64,000 nucleotides of DNA from the NCBI GenBank assembly GCA_001028815.1, contig LDJB01000001.1, positions 432,707 to 496,706 on the forward strand, written 5' to 3'. The notes beneath the pieces are model-generated. The model ran no database searches, had not been told where the DNA came from, and saw nothing but the letters and a program-made list of their open reading frames with translations. Below, piece by piece: positions 1-8,208 of this stretch. Made by a program: the position numbers and the translations under genes. Origin of the DNA: Peptococcaceae bacterium 1109. Its GTDB lineage: Bacteria > Bacillota > Limnochordia > Darwinibacteriales > Darwinibacteriaceae. Within the stretch, counting starts at the first letter, position 1. The number at the start of each line of letters is the position of its first letter.

Positions 1-1200
1 ACCTTTTCGTCCCATATGACCAACATCATCGAAATCTTGCAGGCCGTGACTCCCAATTCTCTCGTCCTCTTAGACGAGCTGGGGGCGGGGACCGACCCCG
101 CAGAAGGTGCGGCCTTGGCCACTGTGATCCTAGAGTACCTCCGGGTGAGGGGAGTGCGAACCATCGCCACCACCCATTACTCGGAACTGAAGAACTATGC
201 CTATGGGAACCCTGATGTGGAGAACGCCAGCGTAGAGTTTGATGTGGAAACACTGCGGCCCACCTATAAGCTGGCTATTGGGGTGCCTGGCAGGAGTAAT
301 GCCTTCGCGATTTCCCAGAGGCTGGGCCTAGATGCCTCGTTAGTGGAGGCAGCCCAAGAACTCCTAGGGGCTGATCATGTCCGGACAGAGGACCTCATTG
401 GTGAAATTGAACGGGACCGGCGCCAGACAGCCCAGGCCCGGGAAGAAGCGGAAGCGCTTCGGCGAGAATACGAACGCCTGCGCAGCGAATACGCGAGGCG
501 GCTGCAAGCGTTAGAAGAGGAAAAGGATGCAGTGTTGGCCGAGGCCCGGGCAGAACAGGAACGACTCTTGGCTGAGGCTCGTTCAGAGCTTGATCGCCTC
601 CTTGGCGAAGTGCGCCGTTTGGAACGAGGGGAAGCGGAAGAACAGGTGAAGCTGGCCCGGGAGAGGATTATCAGCCAGCAGGAAGACCTTGCCAAGCAAC
701 GCCCCAAACCCGCTGCGAAGGAAGGGCCCACTCAACTCAAACCGGGAGAGCAAATCCGCATTAAGAGCCTGCGGCAGTTAGGCTACGTCTTGGAGCCGCC
801 CACAGCCAGCGGGGAAGTATTGGTTCAGGCAGGGATCATGAAAATCACAGTCCCTGTGCACGATCTGGAGCGGGTAGACCAGCAGCCCGCCAAGGTAGTT
901 AACCGTTCACATTCCACTGGAACAAGCCGCCTCTCCAAGAGCAGCACTATCCGGAGTGAGCTGGATATTCGGGGCAAGACGGTGGAGGAAGGATTGGCTC
1001 TACTGGACAAGTACTTAGATGATGCGTTTCTATCATCCTTAGCCCGGGTACGGATCATCCACGGCAAGGGCACCGGGGCGCTGCGAGCCGCGGTGAAAGA
1101 CTATCTCCGATCCCATCCATTTGTGAAGGACTTCCAAGACGGAGCGCCCAACGAAGGGGGAAGCGGAGTAAGCGTTGTTGAGCTAGATATTTCTCGCTAG
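1..1200 (+). CDS. mutS2: Endonuclease MutS2, C-terminal part (5' end outside window)
   Basis: The reading frame is open from base 1, so only the last ~399 residues of a protein usually near 780 residues are present. It begins with the conserved STFSSHMTN stretch of the MutS ATPase, followed by the Walker B segment LVLLDELGAGTDP (about residues 21-33) and the TTHYSELK motif. A long charged coiled coil lies at about residues 125-235. The end is a Smr nuclease domain with ELDIRGKTVEEG and HGKGTGALR. MutS2 proteins act on branched DNA and on collided ribosomes. The internal ATG at 16 is not a real start because the conserved motif runs through it. The family call is secure. Confidence 0.95.
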   Translation, partial: TFSSHMTNIIEILQAVTPNSLVLLDELGAGTDPAEGAALATVILEYLRVRGVRTIATTHYSELKNYAYGNPDVENASVEFDVETLRPTYKLAIGVPGRSNAFAISQRLGLDASLVEAAQELLGADHVRTEDLIGEIERDRRQTAQAREEAEALRREYERLRSEYARRLQALEEEKDAVLAEARAEQERLLAEARSELDRLLGEVRRLERGEAEEQVKLARERIISQQEDLAKQRPKPAAKEGPTQLKPGEQIRIKSLRQLGYVLEPPTASGEVLVQAGIMKITVPVHDLERVDQQPAKVVNRSHSTGTSRLSKSSTIRSELDIRGKTVEEGLALLDKYLDDAFLSSLARVRIIHGKGTGALRAAVKDYLRSHPFVKDFQDGAPNEGGSGVSVVELDISR

Positions 1201-1208
1201 AGCGCAGA

Positions 1209-1254
1209 AAAAAGCGGGTGCTTCCGGCTAGGGGCCGGGAATCACCCGCTTTCT
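1209..1254. terminator. Bidirectional terminator between mutS2 and the PBP gene
   Basis: A 10-bp inverted repeat, AAAGCGGGTG at 1211-1220 and its complement at 1243-1252, encloses a second inner stem built from TTCCGGC and GCCGGGAA. An A-run precedes it and a T-rich run follows it, so it can serve both converging genes. Confidence 0.75.
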
Positions 1255-1268
1255 TGATCTGATGAACT

Positions 1269-3302
1269 CTACCTGCTTATAAGGGACCGCCACCAAGATT
1301 GCTGGGGCTGACAGCGAGGGGTGTACTCTGTGGGCTCAGTCCCTTGGATGAAGATTTCCGAGCGGATTTCATCTTTGGGGAGGTTACAATCCTCTGGTAC
1401 CAGCAGCCCAGTTTTCGTATCGATGAGAATGCCTTCCACAATCCCCGTGGGTTTGGGAAAATCAGAAACGGGGATATTCTTGGTGGCCGCCAGCATAAAC
1501 TCTTTCCACAAGGCTGCGGCATTCCATGAACCGTAGCGGACCCCGCCGTAAACCATTTGCCTGGGGGTATCCTCTCCAAACCACACAGCCGCCACTAGTT
1601 CAGGGATGTATCCCACAAACCACGCATCCCGATAGTCTTGGGCTGTACCAGTCTTGCCTGCCGCAGGCCGGCCGATCTGGGCACTTTGCCCGGTCCCCCG
1701 TTCAATGGCGCCCCTGAGCATATCAGTCATGATGTAACTGGTTTGCTCGCTCAAGACCACCCTTTTCTCGGGGCGGTTTTCCTCAAGAACGTTGCCGTAG
1801 GCATCGGTGATCTTGAGGATGGCGATGGGTTCAACCCAAATGCCTTGGTTTGCCAAGACCCCGTAGGCGCTAGCTAGTTCCAGGGGTGAAACGCCCTGGG
1901 TCATCCCGCCAAGGGCTAAAGGTGCTAGCCCCACGTCATTGGCCCGGCCTTGCTCCACAAAGGTGGTAATGCCCATCTTCTTACCGTACTCGATTACCGT
2001 TTCTGGCCCTACCTCTGCGACTACCTTGGCTGCAACGATGTTCAAGGAACGCTCCAGAGCCTCTCTGACGGTCACTGGGCCGCTATAGTCGCCGTAGTAG
2101 TTTTGTGGCTCCCACGTGTCCCCGTTGGGCAGCGTAAAGGTGGTGGGTTCATCCTCGAAGATGCGTGCGGGGGTAATCCCCTTGTCCACAGCGGCCGTGT
2201 ACGGGAAAATCTTGATGGCTGACCCAGGAGAACGCAAGGCCTGCGTAGCACGGTTGAAGCTGTCTTCTCCTCTGCCGCCCACCATGGCCTTGATGTGGCC
2301 GGTCCTGGGATCGATAGCGATGAGAGCCCCTTGAGGCTGGGTGAGCCCCGAACCTTCCGTCTGCTTGTTGACGGGCAGCCCGCTCAGAAGGGCTGCTTCC
2401 GCCGCTTCTTGGATATCTAAGTCAAGGCTTGTGTAGATACGCAAGCCGCCTCCGAAGACAGCCGCTTCGCCATAACGCTCGATTACATCTTGCATGACGT
2501 AATCAACAAAATACCTTGCCTTTACTTGGCGCCGGTTACGGTCAATGACACCCAAAGGTTCAGCCTGCGCTTGGCGAGCCTCCTCTTCCGAGATAAATCC
2601 TTCGATGAACATCCGTTCCAGCACAAAGTTGCGGCGATCCCGGGCAACATCTGGATTAACAAAGGGAGAGTAGCGGCTGGGCCAGCGAATAACCCCTGCG
2701 ATGAGTGCCGCTTCGCTCAAAGTGAGATCTTTCGCCTCCTTGCCAAAGAAGAGGCGAGCACCGGACTCGATCCCGTAAGCGCCGTGGTTGAGATAGAATA
2801 CATCAAGGTATGCTTCTAGGATCTCATCCTTCGAATACTTACGCTCGATCTGCACGGCCCAGAGGAACTCTTCCAGCTTGCGCATGACAGTTTTCTTCTG
2901 GGTGAGGAACACATTCCTGGCGAGCTGCATGGTGATCGTGCCGCCGCCTTGGGTAAAGTCCCACGTGCGCAGGTTTACCCAAATCGCCCGGGCAAAGGCC
3001 ACGAAGTTGATACCGTGGTGGTTGTAGAACTGGGCATCTTCGATGGCGATCACCGCATTCTTCACGTGGTCAGGAAGCTTGGTGATATCGGTGGGAATGC
3101 GGTTTTCCCGGTAGAGGTCAGTAATGACCCGGCCGTTGATATCGTATATGTAGGTAGTGAAATCCTGGACGATATTCACCTGATCCAGGGTTGGGGCACT
3201 GCTGAGGTAAGCGGTAAGAAAGCCCGCACAGCCACCGACGAAAATAGAACCAAAAATTACTGCGATGTAAAGCCAAATGCGCTTGGACTTCGTTTTTGCC
3301 AT
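1269..3302 (-). CDS. Class A penicillin-binding protein (glycosyltransferase/transpeptidase)
   Basis: This is a bifunctional peptidoglycan synthase of PBP1a type, about 677 residues. A single N-terminal membrane anchor is followed by a GT51 glycosyltransferase domain with EDAQFYNHHGI and QGGGTITMQLARN. The transpeptidase domain has the active-site tetrad SAIK, the SLN box and KTGTAQ. The domain polymerises lipid II and cross-links stem peptides outside the membrane. The start is placed at ATG 3302, the MAKTKSK start, because GGGGGTG lies just upstream. An in-frame ATG at 3323 would add seven residues with poorer ribosome-binding context. No PASTA or FN3 tail is evident. It converges on mutS2. 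Confidence 0.93.
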   Translation of the reverse strand: MAKTKSKRIWLYIAVIFGSIFVGGCAGFLTAYLSSAPTLDQVNIVQDFTTYIYDINGRVITDLYRENRIPTDITKLPDHVKNAVIAIEDAQFYNHHGINFVAFARAIWVNLRTWDFTQGGGTITMQLARNVFLTQKKTVMRKLEEFLWAVQIERKYSKDEILEAYLDVFYLNHGAYGIESGARLFFGKEAKDLTLSEAALIAGVIRWPSRYSPFVNPDVARDRRNFVLERMFIEGFISEEEARQAQAEPLGVIDRNRRQVKARYFVDYVMQDVIERYGEAAVFGGGLRIYTSLDLDIQEAAEAALLSGLPVNKQTEGSGLTQPQGALIAIDPRTGHIKAMVGGRGEDSFNRATQALRSPGSAIKIFPYTAAVDKGITPARIFEDEPTTFTLPNGDTWEPQNYYGDYSGPVTVREALERSLNIVAAKVVAEVGPETVIEYGKKMGITTFVEQGRANDVGLAPLALGGMTQGVSPLELASAYGVLANQGIWVEPIAILKITDAYGNVLEENRPEKRVVLSEQTSYIMTDMLRGAIERGTGQSAQIGRPAAGKTGTAQDYRDAWFVGYIPELVAAVWFGEDTPRQMVYGGVRYGSWNAAALWKEFMLAATKNIPVSDFPKPTGIVEGILIDTKTGLLVPEDCNLPKDEIRSEIFIQGTEPTEYTPRCQPQQSWWRSLISR

Positions 3303-3415
3303 GACAGCACCCCCATGGAACACTTCATTAGTTATTATACCATATTAGTCGCATTACAGCCCTCCGCAATTTGGGTCGCTAGGCACATAGATTGCCTTGA
3401 GGGAGGTAGAGCCTT

Positions 3416-4135
3416 GTGATAAACTGGCGATGGCCCAGTAATTCCCATCCCCCGCCCCGAAGCTGGGGGAGAACTCTGGGCCTGATGGGCATGGTGATCC
3501 TGCTTCTGGGAACACTCACCCTCATGGCCATAGAGAGCCGGTTGGCACCAGTCCTTTACACTTGGGCAGAAACCCGTGCCGTAAGTATTGCTACCCGGGC
3601 GATAAACGTCGCTGTAGAAGAAATGATGGCTACTTCCCTAAGTGCAGTGGAGCTGGCTAAGGTCCTTAGGGACGGAGCAGGGAATATCCAAGCAGTGCAG
3701 TACGATATGGGTGAGGTCAACCGTGTATCAAGCACAGCTACTCACAAAATACTGCAGACCCTGAACAACTTAGGCCAGGAAGTCTTTCCCATCCCCTTAG
3801 GCCAGCTCACCGGGCTTGACTTTCTCTCCTCATGGGGGCCGGGCATACCGGTGCGGATGATCCCCGTGGGGGGCCTGACCACAACGCCTGTGGCGAGCTT
3901 TGCGAGTGCGGGAATCAACCAGACATGGCATCGCATCTCACTAGATATTCAGGTCACCATGCGGGTGGTGGTACCTTTGCGCTCCGCAGAGATTCTCGTT
4001 TCCACTCAGGTGCCCATCTTAGATGAGATTTTCATAGGCCAGGTGCCTATGTGGTACTTCGGATCCCAGGGCCAATCCCAGCCCGTGCCGGTGGGGATGG
4101 GGAGTAGTGAGCCCGTCGTAATTCCCCTTAGGTAG
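3416..4135 (+). CDS. yunB: Sporulation protein YunB
   Basis: This 239-residue protein has one N-terminal membrane helix (about residues 22-42), followed by an extracytoplasmic region with the family features ETRAVSIATRAIN, a mid-protein PIPLGQLTG stretch and IQVTMRVVVPLR near the end. YunB is made in the mother cell under SigE in Bacillus and is needed for efficient sporulation, with an unknown biochemical role. The start is GTG at 3416 with GGGAGG just upstream. The next gene follows after 11 bases behind a strong ribosome-binding site, so the two are probably co-transcribed. Confidence 0.85.
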   Translation: MINWRWPSNSHPPPRSWGRTLGLMGMVILLLGTLTLMAIESRLAPVLYTWAETRAVSIATRAINVAVEEMMATSLSAVELAKVLRDGAGNIQAVQYDMGEVNRVSSTATHKILQTLNNLGQEVFPIPLGQLTGLDFLSSWGPGIPVRMIPVGGLTTTPVASFASAGINQTWHRISLDIQVTMRVVVPLRSAEILVSTQVPILDEIFIGQVPMWYFGSQGQSQPVPVGMGSSEPVVIPLR

Positions 4136-4146
4136 GAGGCAGAAAG

Positions 4147-4953
4147 GTGCGGCGTTATAACCATCGCATAAATGAACGGGCACGATTAGAGACATGGGAG
4201 AGAGAAAGACAGGCCGCTGGTGAGGGGATCTACGCAGCGGCATTGATACCAGGCAAGGACGGGGGATTAGGATTGGAAAACGCCCGCTTGCTAGTGCTAG
4301 CGGACCTCTACCGCCGCTTGGCGGTGAAAAACACCGGGAACCCTGCCTTAGGCTATTGGGGGGACTTGCGTCTCGACGCAAGGGAAGAAGCACGGCAGCT
4401 CGGATTGCTCCTTACGCCTGAAGCAGAGGCAGTGCCCACCCTATGCGTAGAAGCTAGGGACTATGCCTATCTCAGTCGAAGCAGGCCCCGGGCCAAGACT
4501 CTCGTATGCGGGCGGCTCTTTGGAACAGAGGGCCTTAGCATAACCTTTCTCCTCCTGGATTTTGGCGCTGATGCGATCCGGATTGCCCTCTTGTTCCAGG
4601 GCCCGCCGCAGAAAGACCTCAGGTTCAATCCAGAGCTTCTCGGGGGGGCCTTTCGTTTTGTGCAGCGGCTGTGGCGGCTTGGGCAAACTGCAGCGCCAGG
4701 CAGGGAAGAGGGCATAAAAGAACTGCGGGCGGAGGCTACACAGCGCCTCGAGGGGGGAAAACCGCACACCGCCTTGGCTGCCCTCATGGGCTTTGCCAGC
4801 AAGCTTCACCAGCCCACTACCTCCACCGTAACCGGGCTGGCGGGGCTTGTGGCGCCCTTTGCACCGTTTGTAGCTGGCACTCTCTTGGATAGCCTAGCGA
4901 TAGCGCCTTTCCAAGATGATCAGGGTTGGAACAACGGCCGCGCAGATGGCTAG
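4147..4953 (+). CDS. Short leucyl-tRNA-synthetase-like protein lacking the catalytic motifs
   Basis: This 268-residue protein aligns by eye with pieces of leucyl-tRNA synthetase. RYNHRINERARLETW at the N-terminus resembles the LeuRS opening. FGADAIRIALLFQGPPQKDL and GAFRFVQRLWRL (about residues 135-180) match the conserved block after KMSKS. TALAALMGF and LVAPFAPFVAGTL (about 210-245) match the helical anticodon-binding domain. The HIGH motif, the KMSKS loop (replaced by residues such as RLFGTEGLS) and the editing insertion are not recognisable, and full LeuRS is about 820 residues. It cannot be a working synthetase as read. The start is GTG 4147 behind AGGAGG. Its 3' end overlaps lgt by 60 bases in convergent orientation. 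Function unknown; it may be a tRNA-binding or regulatory paralogue. Confidence 0.7.
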   Translation: MRRYNHRINERARLETWERERQAAGEGIYAAALIPGKDGGLGLENARLLVLADLYRRLAVKNTGNPALGYWGDLRLDAREEARQLGLLLTPEAEAVPTLCVEARDYAYLSRSRPRAKTLVCGRLFGTEGLSITFLLLDFGADAIRIALLFQGPPQKDLRFNPELLGGAFRFVQRLWRLGQTAAPGREEGIKELRAEATQRLEGGKPHTALAALMGFASKLHQPTTSTVTGLAGLVAPFAPFVAGTLLDSLAIAPFQDDQGWNNGRADG

Positions 4954-5637
4954 GGCAATGATTTGGCTGAGGACAAACGGCCCGATCAGTTCACTGTGTT
5001 GGCGAATAAAGTCTAGAAAGAAGCGTACCACTGAATGCGCGAGTAGGACCCGCAGAAAGGCATACCCGGGGTAGCGGGGGTTCTTCGCCCACCGCCAGGC
5101 AAAGGGCAGAATTACCAACGAAGCGGCAACTTCATAGAGCTGCGTGGGATGGACTGGCCCAGGCAGGTGGGGGAACTGGACGCCCCAGGGCAGATCCGTC
5201 GGCGGTCCATACAGTTCGCCATTGAGGAAGTTGCCCAGCCGGATAAACACGTGGGCAGTAGGAATAATGGGGGCCGCGATGTCCGCAATTCGCCAATAAG
5301 AGAGCTTCAGCTTCCGTACAGCAAAAACACCCAACAGCATCACTAAGGCCAGGGAACCATGGGACGCCATCCCAGCCCGGGCAAAGATATCCCAGGGGTT
5401 GGCCAAGTAATAATCGAGGTTGGCCACGACCACGCCTAAGCGCCCTCCTACCACTGCCGCGACCGCGCTGGAGAAATAGAGAGTATCTACAGCCGTCTCA
5501 GAAACCTGATGGATCTTCGCGAAGTGGTGGGAGATAACGTACGCGGAAGCAAAGGCACAGGCCATTAGAATGCCGTACCAGTGGATAGCAATTGAACCGA
5601 TGGAAAACGCGATTGGACTCAAAATAACATTCCCCAT
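4894..5637 (-). CDS. lgt: Prolipoprotein diacylglyceryl transferase
   Basis: This 247-residue, multi-span membrane enzyme transfers diacylglycerol from phosphatidylglycerol to the lipobox cysteine of prolipoproteins. Family hallmarks are visible: HWYGILMA near the start, MASHGSL in the middle, the signature RLGNFLNGELYG, then HPTQLYE and a C-terminal RFFLDFIRQ. The length is slightly shorter than the usual 260-290 residues. The gene points toward the LeuRS-like gene and overlaps its 3' end, so no space is left for a dedicated terminator. A candidate substrate is encoded at 59172-60164. Confidence 0.93.
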   Translation of the reverse strand: MGNVILSPIAFSIGSIAIHWYGILMACAFASAYVISHHFAKIHQVSETAVDTLYFSSAVAAVVGGRLGVVVANLDYYLANPWDIFARAGMASHGSLALVMLLGVFAVRKLKLSYWRIADIAAPIIPTAHVFIRLGNFLNGELYGPPTDLPWGVQFPHLPGPVHPTQLYEVAASLVILPFAWRWAKNPRYPGYAFLRVLLAHSVVRFFLDFIRQHSELIGPFVLSQIIALAICAAVVPTLIILERRYR

Positions 5638-5672
5638 TTCCAGTTGATCACTGCATTTTCGGAGGTGCCGCT

Positions 5673-6734
5673 ATGAAACGGCTTGTCTTAACTGGGGGCG
5701 GGACCGCAGGCCACGTTACGCCCCACTTAGCTTTAATCCCTCACCTTGAGGCAGAGGGCTATGAACTACACTACATCGGCACAAGCGATGGCATCGAACG
5801 GGAACTCATACCGGCTAGAATCCCCTATTATGCCATAGCCGCGGGCAAACTGCGCCGCTATTTTGACTGGCGGAACCTAACGGACCCATTCCGTGTGCTG
5901 AAAGGCATTGGCCAAGCTTGGCGCATCCTGCGGAAAGTCCGGCCTGCGGCCATCTTCAGCAAGGGCGGGTTCGTAACGGTCCCTGTGGCCGCAGCAGGCT
6001 GGATGTTGGGCATTCCAGTGCTGCTCCACGAGTCTGACTACTCTCCTGGCCTGGCGAATCGCATCAGCCTCCGCTTTGCACGGAGGATCTGCCTGACATT
6101 TCCAGAGTCCTTGCAGTATGTTCCCAAGGACAAAGCTGTTGTCACAGGCACACCCATCAGGGAAGAGCTGCGGCACGGATCCCGGGATGCAGGGCTTAAG
6201 CTTTGCCGGTTTTCCCCCGCCCGGCCTACACTGTTAGTCATGGGAGGCAGTTTAGGCTCGCAGATCATTAACCAGGTGATTCGGGATGCCCTGCCAGAGC
6301 TCATCGAGGATTTTCAGGTAATTCACCTGGTTGGGAGGGGAAACCTCGACCATACCATAGCCAACAGGGCTTATTGTCAGTTTGAATATGCAGCGGAAGA
6401 ACTGCCCCACCTGTTTGCCGCGGCAGACTATGTGGTTTCCCGGGCCGGGGCTAATTCCATCTTCGAACTCTGTACGCTGCGCAAACCTAACCTCCTTATA
6501 CCCCTTTCCCGACAAGCGAGCAGGGGGGACCAGATCCTGAATGCCCAATCCTTTGCCAAACAAGGGTTCAGTGTAGTCCTTGAAGAGGAGAACCTAAGCC
6601 CTGAATCCCTCTTGGCGGCCCTCTCGGAGCTGCAAAGGAGCAGGGATAAGTATATTCAGGCTATGGCCCAGTCGAAGCTAGGAGATGGTACTACCAATGT
6701 CGTGCGGGAAATTAAGGCTTTAGCAGAGCGGTAG
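5673..6734 (+). CDS. murG: UDP-GlcNAc:lipid I N-acetylglucosaminyltransferase MurG
   Basis: This 353-residue GT28-family enzyme adds GlcNAc to lipid I on the inner membrane face to give lipid II. The N-terminal glycine-rich loop TGGGTAGHVTPHLAL, the HESDYSPGLANR block, the second glycine-rich loop MGGSLGSQIIN and the C-terminal SRAGANSIFEL donor-binding motif are all present. The gene lies about 18 kb before the division cluster, which contains no murG, so this is probably the working copy. It diverges from lgt with a 35-base gap and has its own ribosome-binding site, GGAGGTG. Confidence 0.92.
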   Translation: MKRLVLTGGGTAGHVTPHLALIPHLEAEGYELHYIGTSDGIERELIPARIPYYAIAAGKLRRYFDWRNLTDPFRVLKGIGQAWRILRKVRPAAIFSKGGFVTVPVAAAGWMLGIPVLLHESDYSPGLANRISLRFARRICLTFPESLQYVPKDKAVVTGTPIREELRHGSRDAGLKLCRFSPARPTLLVMGGSLGSQIINQVIRDALPELIEDFQVIHLVGRGNLDHTIANRAYCQFEYAAEELPHLFAAADYVVSRAGANSIFELCTLRKPNLLIPLSRQASRGDQILNAQSFAKQGFSVVLEEENLSPESLLAALSELQRSRDKYIQAMAQSKLGDGTTNVVREIKALAER

Positions 6735-6735
6735 A

Positions 6736-6757
6736 GGGGAGCGGTAAGCCGCTCCCC
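6736..6757. terminator. Hairpin between murG and the superoxide reductase gene
   Basis: A perfect 9-bp stem (GGGGAGCGG at 6736-6744 with its complement at 6749-6757) and a 4-base loop lies between two convergent genes. The T-run is weak on both sides, so it may be an inefficient or bidirectional terminator. Confidence 0.5.
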
Positions 6758-6769
6758 AAACGCTTTCTC

Positions 6770-7162
6770 TTATTGCCGGACTGTAATAGGCCGTGCGTTC
6801 TCCCACAGCCCGTGGATATTGCAGTAGCTCATGGCCAGCAAGGTGCCTGATTCCTTCAGAACGATCTGCACTTGGCCGAAAGGCTCGGTAATCACAGGCC
6901 CCGCATTGGCCCCTTTCACGCTCTCTCCGTGGGCTGTAAACTGCCAATCTGCCACTTCATAAGTGAACCCGTCTTCTGGCTGGAACAGCAGCTTAATCCA
7001 ACGAATGTGGTGTTCAGTGGTATTTGGGTGGGGGATGTCTTCGCCCACACCTACACTTACGGTAAACTTCTCCCCTGCTTGGACCTCGTCTGGCGCGTTG
7101 ATAACCGGAACGTGTTTCTCGCTTTTCCAGTCACCGCTCCGCAGCAGTTCACCAATCCTCAT
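6770..7162 (-). CDS. Superoxide reductase (neelaredoxin type)
   Basis: This 130-residue cytoplasmic iron protein reduces superoxide to peroxide without making oxygen, a typical defence of anaerobes. The mononuclear-iron ligand pattern is intact: EKHVPVI near residue 16, HPNTTEHHIRWI near residues 45-56 and CNIHGLWE near the C-terminus. The N-terminal desulforedoxin domain with four cysteines is missing, so this is the one-iron form rather than two-iron desulfoferrodoxin. The start ATG at 7162 sits behind AGGAGGG. The upstream region is AT-rich and shared with the divergent zinc-ribbon gene. Confidence 0.92.
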   Translation of the reverse strand: MRIGELLRSGDWKSEKHVPVINAPDEVQAGEKFTVSVGVGEDIPHPNTTEHHIRWIKLLFQPEDGFTYEVADWQFTAHGESVKGANAGPVITEPFGQVQIVLKESGTLLAMSYCNIHGLWENARPITVRQ

Positions 7163-7301
7163 TCGTTCAGGCCCTCCTTTTGAAATTATTACTATTGTGG
7201 TAAATACTACACCGAGGCGGGCAAATGTCCTGCAAGATCTTTTCAGCTATAAAACTCCTTTCTCTCGTGCACGCTAGAAACATGCGGAAAGGAGGGTATC
7301 C

Positions 7302-7481
7302 ATGGTCAACTGCCCCTTATGCAACCAACCGATGGAGGGCATCGATCCGGAGGAATACCACGGCTACGCGGATATGTACATCTGCGGTGCCTGCCAGGTT
7401 GAGCAGGCTATTTTCTGGGACAGCGGAGAACGGGTCCTGTTAGAGAGAGGCCACGTTGAACCGGACAATGAGATAGGGTGA
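7302..7481 (+). CDS. Small zinc-ribbon-like protein
   Basis: This is a 59-residue ORF with ATG at 7302 behind GGAGGG. It carries two CxxC pairs, CPLC at residues 4-7 and CGAC at residues 28-31, about the right spacing for one structural zinc site. The rest is acidic and there is no membrane segment. Its stop TGA overlaps the GTG start of prsW (GTGA at 7478-7481), which implies translational coupling. I do not recognise a named family. The cysteine spacing and coupling make it a likely real gene. Confidence 0.7.
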   Translation: MVNCPLCNQPMEGIDPEEYHGYADMYICGACQVEQAIFWDSGERVLLERGHVEPDNEIG

Positions 7482-8146
7482 GGTTGTTGCCGTATACTTT
7501 GCTAGCCGCTTTTCTACCGGGAGCGTTCTGGATATGGTACTTCCACCGCCGCGACCGGTTTGATCGGGAACCTCTGCCCATGCTCCTTAAGGCCTTTGGC
7601 TGCGGTGCTCTGGCGGTGATCCCCGCTTTAGCCTTTGAGTACCCATTTCGGGGCTTCCTCCAAGGGGAGCTGGGCCTGGGTGCTGCCCTTTGGCTGTCCT
7701 TTGGCGTGGTCGGTTTCGGGGAGGAGTTGGTTAAACTCCTTGCGGTGTATCTCGCGGTCTACCATTCCCAGCATTTTGACGAACCCGTGGACGGCATCAT
7801 GTATGCCGTCACTGTAGGAATGGGTTTTTCCGTGGTGGAAAATGTACTGTACATCTCTGCTTTTGGGCTGGAAATTGCCCCGCTCCGGGCAAGCGTTGCT
7901 TCTCTTGCCCACGCTTCGTTCAGCGGCATTTCAGGATACTTCTTGGGGAAGGGGAAGTTCCTCGGCTCCCCGTTTTCCCATGCCGTCCAGGGGCTCTTTT
8001 GGGCGGCGGTTCTTCACGGTGCCTACGACTTCATTCTTATCACGCAAGTCATTTCCCCTTTGTTCGTAATAGCCTTGGTAGCCATTTTGCACTATGTCCT
8101 CCTGCGCTTGCTGGCCCGGCTCCTTACCCAGTCCCCTTTCCGCTGA
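7478..8146 (+). CDS. prsW: PrsW-family intramembrane metalloprotease
   Basis: This 222-residue polytopic membrane protein has the family motifs GFGEELVK (about residues 85-92), DEPVDGIMYAVTVGMGFSVVEN (described here in part: DEPVDGIMY, then GFSVVEN) and HASFSGISGYFLG. These supply the two glutamates and the histidine of the proposed metal site. In Bacillus subtilis PrsW makes the first cut in the anti-sigma factor RsiW. No anti-sigma factor gene is seen nearby, so the substrate here is unknown. The GTG start overlaps the stop of the preceding zinc-ribbon gene. Confidence 0.85.
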   Translation: MRLLPYTLLAAFLPGAFWIWYFHRRDRFDREPLPMLLKAFGCGALAVIPALAFEYPFRGFLQGELGLGAALWLSFGVVGFGEELVKLLAVYLAVYHSQHFDEPVDGIMYAVTVGMGFSVVENVLYISAFGLEIAPLRASVASLAHASFSGISGYFLGKGKFLGSPFSHAVQGLFWAAVLHGAYDFILITQVISPLFVIALVAILHYVLLRLLARLLTQSPFR

Positions 8147-8208
8147 ACAGCTATTGTTGGCAAGGAGGGCCTGGTGTGCTAAAATATTGGCGAAAGGATG
8201 TGATGCTC

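Noticed and set aside
7163..7301. PerR or Fur box between superoxide reductase and the zinc-ribbon gene
   Set aside because: The region is AT-rich, but no acceptable palindrome matching TTATAATNATTATAA was found.
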